A stretch of 64,000 nucleotides of DNA, taken from positions 2,542,001 through 2,606,000 of the forward strand of contig NZ_CP029608.1 of the NCBI RefSeq assembly GCF_003352185.1, given 5' to 3'. The position numbers and the translations under genes were made by a program. The notes below the pieces were generated by a model, which had not been told where the DNA came from, searched no databases, and saw nothing but the letters and a program-made list of their open reading frames with translations. The first letter of the stretch is position 1; the number at the start of each line of letters is the position of its first letter. This stretch comes from Pseudomonas kribbensis. Its GTDB lineage: Bacteria > Pseudomonadota > Gammaproteobacteria > Pseudomonadales > Pseudomonadaceae. Below, piece after piece: positions 61,036-64,000 of the stretch.

Positions 61036-62016
61036 TCAGTCCGCGATATCTAAACTTTCTCCCCGCTTGGCCACCACTTGCCGCGCATCCCGCCGCACCG
61101 CCTGCGGAGGCACGCCGAAGCCTCGGATAAACGCTTCCCGCATATGGCGCCGGTCGCGAAAGCCGGATTCGCTGGCGACCACGTCGAGGGAATGCCGGCT
61201 CTGTTCAATCATCAACCGAGCGGCCTCCAGGCGCAGACCCTCGATGGCTTTGGCGGGGGATTGGCCGGTTTCTGCGCTGAATATGCGGGTGAACTGGCGA
61301 GGGCTCAGGTGTGCCACGCCGGCCAGTTCTTCGACGCTGAGCGCTCGGCTCAAATGTTGCCGCGCATAGTTCAGTGCGCTTTGGATGCGGTCGGACTTGG
61401 GTGCGAGGTCGAGCATTTCCGAATGCTGCGACTGGCCGCCGGAGCGGTGCTGGTGCATCACCAGTTTGTGTGCCACCGAGCGGGCGACCTCGGCGCCCAG
61501 ATCTTTCTCCACCATGCCGACCGCGAGGTCGAGGCCGGCGGTCATGCCCGCGGAAGTCCAGAAGGGGCCGTCGACGATATAGATGCGGTCGACGTCGACA
61601 CTGATTTCGGGATGGCGTTTCTGCAAGGCCTGCGCGTAGGCCCAGTGGGTCGTGGCGCGGCGTCCGGTCAGCAGGCCGGCTTCGGCGAGGATGAAGCCGC
61701 CGGTGCAGATGCCGACAGTGCGCCGTGCCTGATTGCCGGCCTGGCGCACGAAGTCGAGTACAGCAGAGGTCGTTTCGGTTTTTACCGGATCGTTGACCCC
61801 GACAACGATCCAGGTGTCCGCCAGCCCGGGTGCCTCGAGCGGGCGGGTTTCCATGGCCAGCCCCAGTGAGGAGCGCACCATGCCGCCGTCCGGCGAGAAG
61901 TTTTCGATGCTGTAGAAGGGCGCTTCGGCGATCTGATTGGCGAACTCGAAAACGGCTTGAGTCGCCAGGGAGAGCACCTGGAAACCGTCGGTGAGCAAGT
62001 AGCCGATACGATGCAT
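61036..62016 (-). CDS. GlxA-type AraC-family regulator with DJ-1/PfpI domain
   Basis: 326 aa. N-terminal class I amidotransferase-like domain (about 1-185: YLLTDGFQVLSLATQAVFEFAN, and TVGICTGGFILAEAGLL with the elbow Cys at about 104). C-terminal AraC domain (about 220-315) with LSVEELAGVAHLSPRQFTRIF and LDVVASESGFRDRRHMREAF. Such regulators sense metabolites through the PfpI-like domain. I start at MHRIGYLL (62016); the longer frame crosses the promoter region. Divergent from the SDR gene with 106 bp between, so that gene is the likely target. Confidence 0.93.
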   Translation of the reverse strand: MHRIGYLLTDGFQVLSLATQAVFEFANQIAEAPFYSIENFSPDGGMVRSSLGLAMETRPLEAPGLADTWIVVGVNDPVKTETTSAVLDFVRQAGNQARRTVGICTGGFILAEAGLLTGRRATTHWAYAQALQKRHPEISVDVDRIYIVDGPFWTSAGMTAGLDLAVGMVEKDLGAEVARSVAHKLVMHQHRSGGQSQHSEMLDLAPKSDRIQSALNYARQHLSRALSVEELAGVAHLSPRQFTRIFSAETGQSPAKAIEGLRLEAARLMIEQSRHSLDVVASESGFRDRRHMREAFIRGFGVPPQAVRRDARQVVAKRGESLDIAD

Positions 62017-62122
62017 GGTGATTTCTCGGATGTCCTGAATCAATACCATATACGTCATTTGAGATATGGCCAAGCCGTCGCATCCTGTTCTCCAGCACTT
62101 CCCACAACCCTGGAGACTCGAC

Positions 62123-62917
62123 ATGACTCAATCCCGCCTCGGTACCGCCCTGATCACCGGCGCTTCGTCCGGCATCGGTGCCATCTACGCTGAACGCCTG
62201 GCCCGCCGTGGCCATGACCTGATCCTGGTCGCGCGCAATCGCGACCGCCTGAATGTCCTGGCCAAGCGCCTGAACGAAGAAACCGGCCGCCACGTTGAAG
62301 TTCTGGCGGCCGATCTCTCCGACCGGGCCGATCTGGCAAGGGTCGAAGATCGCCTCAAAACGGACGCCAACATTTCTTTGCTGGTGAACAATGCCGGAGT
62401 TGGCGCGACTCATCCGTTGCTTGAGTCGGACGTCGACAAGCTCGACGACTTGCTCACGCTCAACGTGAACGTGCTGATGCGGCTGACTTACGCGGCGGTT
62501 CCGGGTTTCGTCGCCCGTGGCGGTGGCACGCTGATCAACATTGCCTCGATCGTGGCCATCGCCCCGGAGGTGTTGAACGGCGTTTACGGCGGCTCCAAGG
62601 CTTTCGTCCTGGCGTTCAGCCAATCCTTGCGTCATGAACTGGCGGACAAAAATGTCCGGGTCCAGGTGGTGCTGCCCGGCGCGACGGCCACCGAATTCTG
62701 GAGCGTGGCCGGGACACCGCTGGAGCATCTTCCGGAGGCCATTGTGATGCGGGCGGACGATATGGTGGACGCTTCGCTGTCCGGCCTCGACCAAGGCGAG
62801 TTCGTTACCATTCCGGCTCTTCCTGAAATCGCCGACTGGAATGCCTACGAGGCGGCGCGCCAGAAGCTGATGCCTGATCTGTCGCGCAGTGAGTCGGCTG
62901 CTCGCTATCGCGACTGA
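62123..62917 (+). CDS. Short-chain dehydrogenase/reductase
   Basis: 264 aa classical SDR. TGASSGIGAIYAERLARRGHD (cofactor motif, about 11-19), NNAGVG (about 89), NIASI (about 138) and catalytic VYGGSKAF with Tyr/Lys (about 152-158). ATG 62123 follows GGAG with 7-base spacing; the open frame upstream (62066) is not needed. Divergent from the GlxA-type regulator. Substrate unknown. Confidence 0.93.
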   Translation: MTQSRLGTALITGASSGIGAIYAERLARRGHDLILVARNRDRLNVLAKRLNEETGRHVEVLAADLSDRADLARVEDRLKTDANISLLVNNAGVGATHPLLESDVDKLDDLLTLNVNVLMRLTYAAVPGFVARGGGTLINIASIVAIAPEVLNGVYGGSKAFVLAFSQSLRHELADKNVRVQVVLPGATATEFWSVAGTPLEHLPEAIVMRADDMVDASLSGLDQGEFVTIPALPEIADWNAYEAARQKLMPDLSRSESAARYRD

Positions 62918-63142
62918 CGTTCGACGCAGGCATCGATTTGCGAACGAAGGGGGCTACGAACATAGGCGCCGAAATTACCGGCTGAAGTTCTCACTCCGCA
63001 CGCGTCAGGCTTGAACGACCGTGCAAAACTCCTATGATGCAAAGGGCCTGCGCCTGTGACTTGCAACCGGCGACGCCCCCTTCGTTTCCCAGTGAGATCG
63101 CCCCTCGTGGAGTCTATTCCAGACGCTTTGCATGAATCACTC

Positions 63143-64000
63143 ATGACCCGGTTCGTGTTCGGGCCGTTTTGCGTCGTTCCAGGCAAAAGGCTGCTGACCA
63201 GAAACGGGGTTGCCGTGGAGATCGGCGGTCGGGCGCTGGATCTGCTGATTGCCTTGCTCGAGCAGCCGGGGCGGGTGCTGTCCAAATACGATCTGATCGA
63301 AAAGGTGTGGCCCGACAGCGTGGTCGCCGAAGGCAGTCTGCGCTTTCACATGACGGGCCTGCGGCGGATTCTCGGGGATGGCGAGGAGCACGCGCGTTAT
63401 ATCGCGACCCAGGTGGGTGTGGGTTATGCCTTCGTGGCGCCGCTGGAAAGGCAACTGTCCGGGGTTCAGCCGACGCCCACCGAGACCGGGCATCTCAGGG
63501 CAGCTTGCAGTTTGCCGCCGCGGGCGAAGTTGATCGGTCGCGAAACCGACCTGCAATTGGTCGTCGATCACCTGCAGCAGCCCAGGTTGTTTACCCTCGT
63601 CGGTCCCGGCGGTGTCGGCAAGACCAGCCTCGCCATCGAAGTGGCGCATCGCATCGCCGCCCAGGGTTACGAACGCGTCTGCTTCGTCGACCTGGCCCAG
63701 GTGGAAGACAGCACGCTGGTGCCTTCAGCACTGGCCAGGTCGCTGGAAATCGCCGTGCAGGCCGAAGATCCGATGTTCGTGTTGCTGGCGCATTTGCGCG
63801 AACAGCGGCTGATGCTGGTCATCGACAATTGCGAACACCTGATCGACGCCGTTTCGACCCTTCTGGAACAGATCAGCGACAGCGCGCCCGACGTGGGCAT
63901 TCTGGCCACCAGTCGCGAGCCGTTGCGGGTGCGTGGCGAATATGTGCATTGGCTCAATCCGCTGGAGTTTCCTCGCGAGCCCCGGCACCTGTCCACTCAG
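63143..64000 (+). CDS. Winged-helix transcriptional regulator with AAA/NB-ARC-type ATPase domain, 3'-truncated by window edge
   Basis: The open frame continues through the right edge. N-terminal OmpR-type winged helix (about 1-100: RALDLLIALLEQPGRVLSK, VWPDSVVAEGSLRFHMTGL, YIATQVGVGYAFVAP). Then a P-loop ATPase: GPGGVGKTS (Walker A, about 158), LMLVIDNCEH (Walker B, about 228) and ILATSREPLRV (sensor-like, about 253), as in predicted ATPases of the LuxR/AfsR-like STAND class. The rest, usually a TPR region, is outside the window. Start uncertain: ATG 63143 or GTG 63107, neither with a strong ribosome site. The 225 bp before it contain no clear element. Confidence 0.88.
   Translation, partial: MTRFVFGPFCVVPGKRLLTRNGVAVEIGGRALDLLIALLEQPGRVLSKYDLIEKVWPDSVVAEGSLRFHMTGLRRILGDGEEHARYIATQVGVGYAFVAPLERQLSGVQPTPTETGHLRAACSLPPRAKLIGRETDLQLVVDHLQQPRLFTLVGPGGVGKTSLAIEVAHRIAAQGYERVCFVDLAQVEDSTLVPSALARSLEIAVQAEDPMFVLLAHLREQRLMLVIDNCEHLIDAVSTLLEQISDSAPDVGILATSREPLRVRGEYVHWLNPLEFPREPRHLSTQ

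Noticed and set aside
61205..62794. 529-codon minus-strand frame across the GlxA regulator and SDR genes
   Set aside because: It is antisense to the SDR and out of frame with the regulator; both real genes have clear motifs.

Overview
The window looks like chromosome of a Pseudomonas of the fluorescens lineage. The core is GC-rich with Pseudomonas-style codon use. It carries a cyclic-lipopeptide synthetase with dual condensation/epimerisation domains and tandem thioesterases, a MacAB exporter with a LuxR-type regulator, a glycolate oxidase operon (glcDEF) and proP.

Positions 1-29.2 kb hold the 3' part of a lipopeptide locus. Two colinear NRPS genes overlap by 4 bp: one cut by the left window edge, one complete at 4882 aa. 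My reading of the adenylation codes gives X(branched aliphatic)-Leu-Gln-Ser | Leu-Leu-Ser-X(Ile/Val-like), then two thioesterases. This agrees with the C-terminal half of entolysin-type 14-residue lipopeptides as I remember them. The macA-macB exporter genes follow, and a convergent LuxR-family regulator gene lies beyond a shared terminator.

Positions 29.2-48.0 kb are ordinary core genome: a 32-codon small ORF with its own ribosome site and terminator; glcD-glcE-glcF; a YghU-type glutathione transferase; proP; an AraC regulator divergent from a threonine/serine dehydratase; a methyltransferase; a diguanylate cyclase; a NemR-like regulon (OYE reductase, DJ-1/PfpI protein and TetR regulator sharing three TAGAC-N5-GTCTA operators); an SDR-AraC pair; tspO; and an HSL-type esterase.

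Positions 48.0-60.9 kb are an accessory island, much of it AT-rich. It contains a membrane protein, two HEPN-motif proteins, a DUF2971 protein and an HNH nuclease (a possible defence cluster), then a tandem-repeat secreted protein, a patatin-like lipoprotein and several small genes resembling orphan immunity proteins. Palindromic elements built on GGGGACnGATTTATTTT sit between many of these genes, and one lies inside a HIT-like gene. A ~770-bp unit is present twice (about 52.68 and 60.15 kb). Each copy has a conserved small ORF, a complex leader with mutually exclusive pairings that co-vary between copies, and a DUF6124-like gene. A diverged 3' fragment of the esterase gene reappears at 53.5 kb, which suggests rearrangement or insertion at that gene.

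Positions 61.0-64.0 kb return to core-like genes: a GlxA/AraC regulator, a divergent SDR, and the start of a winged-helix/ATPase regulator cut by the right edge.

The strongest candidates for something undescribed are the co-varying switch-like leader before both DUF6124-like genes and the HEPN/DUF2971/HEPN/HNH cluster.
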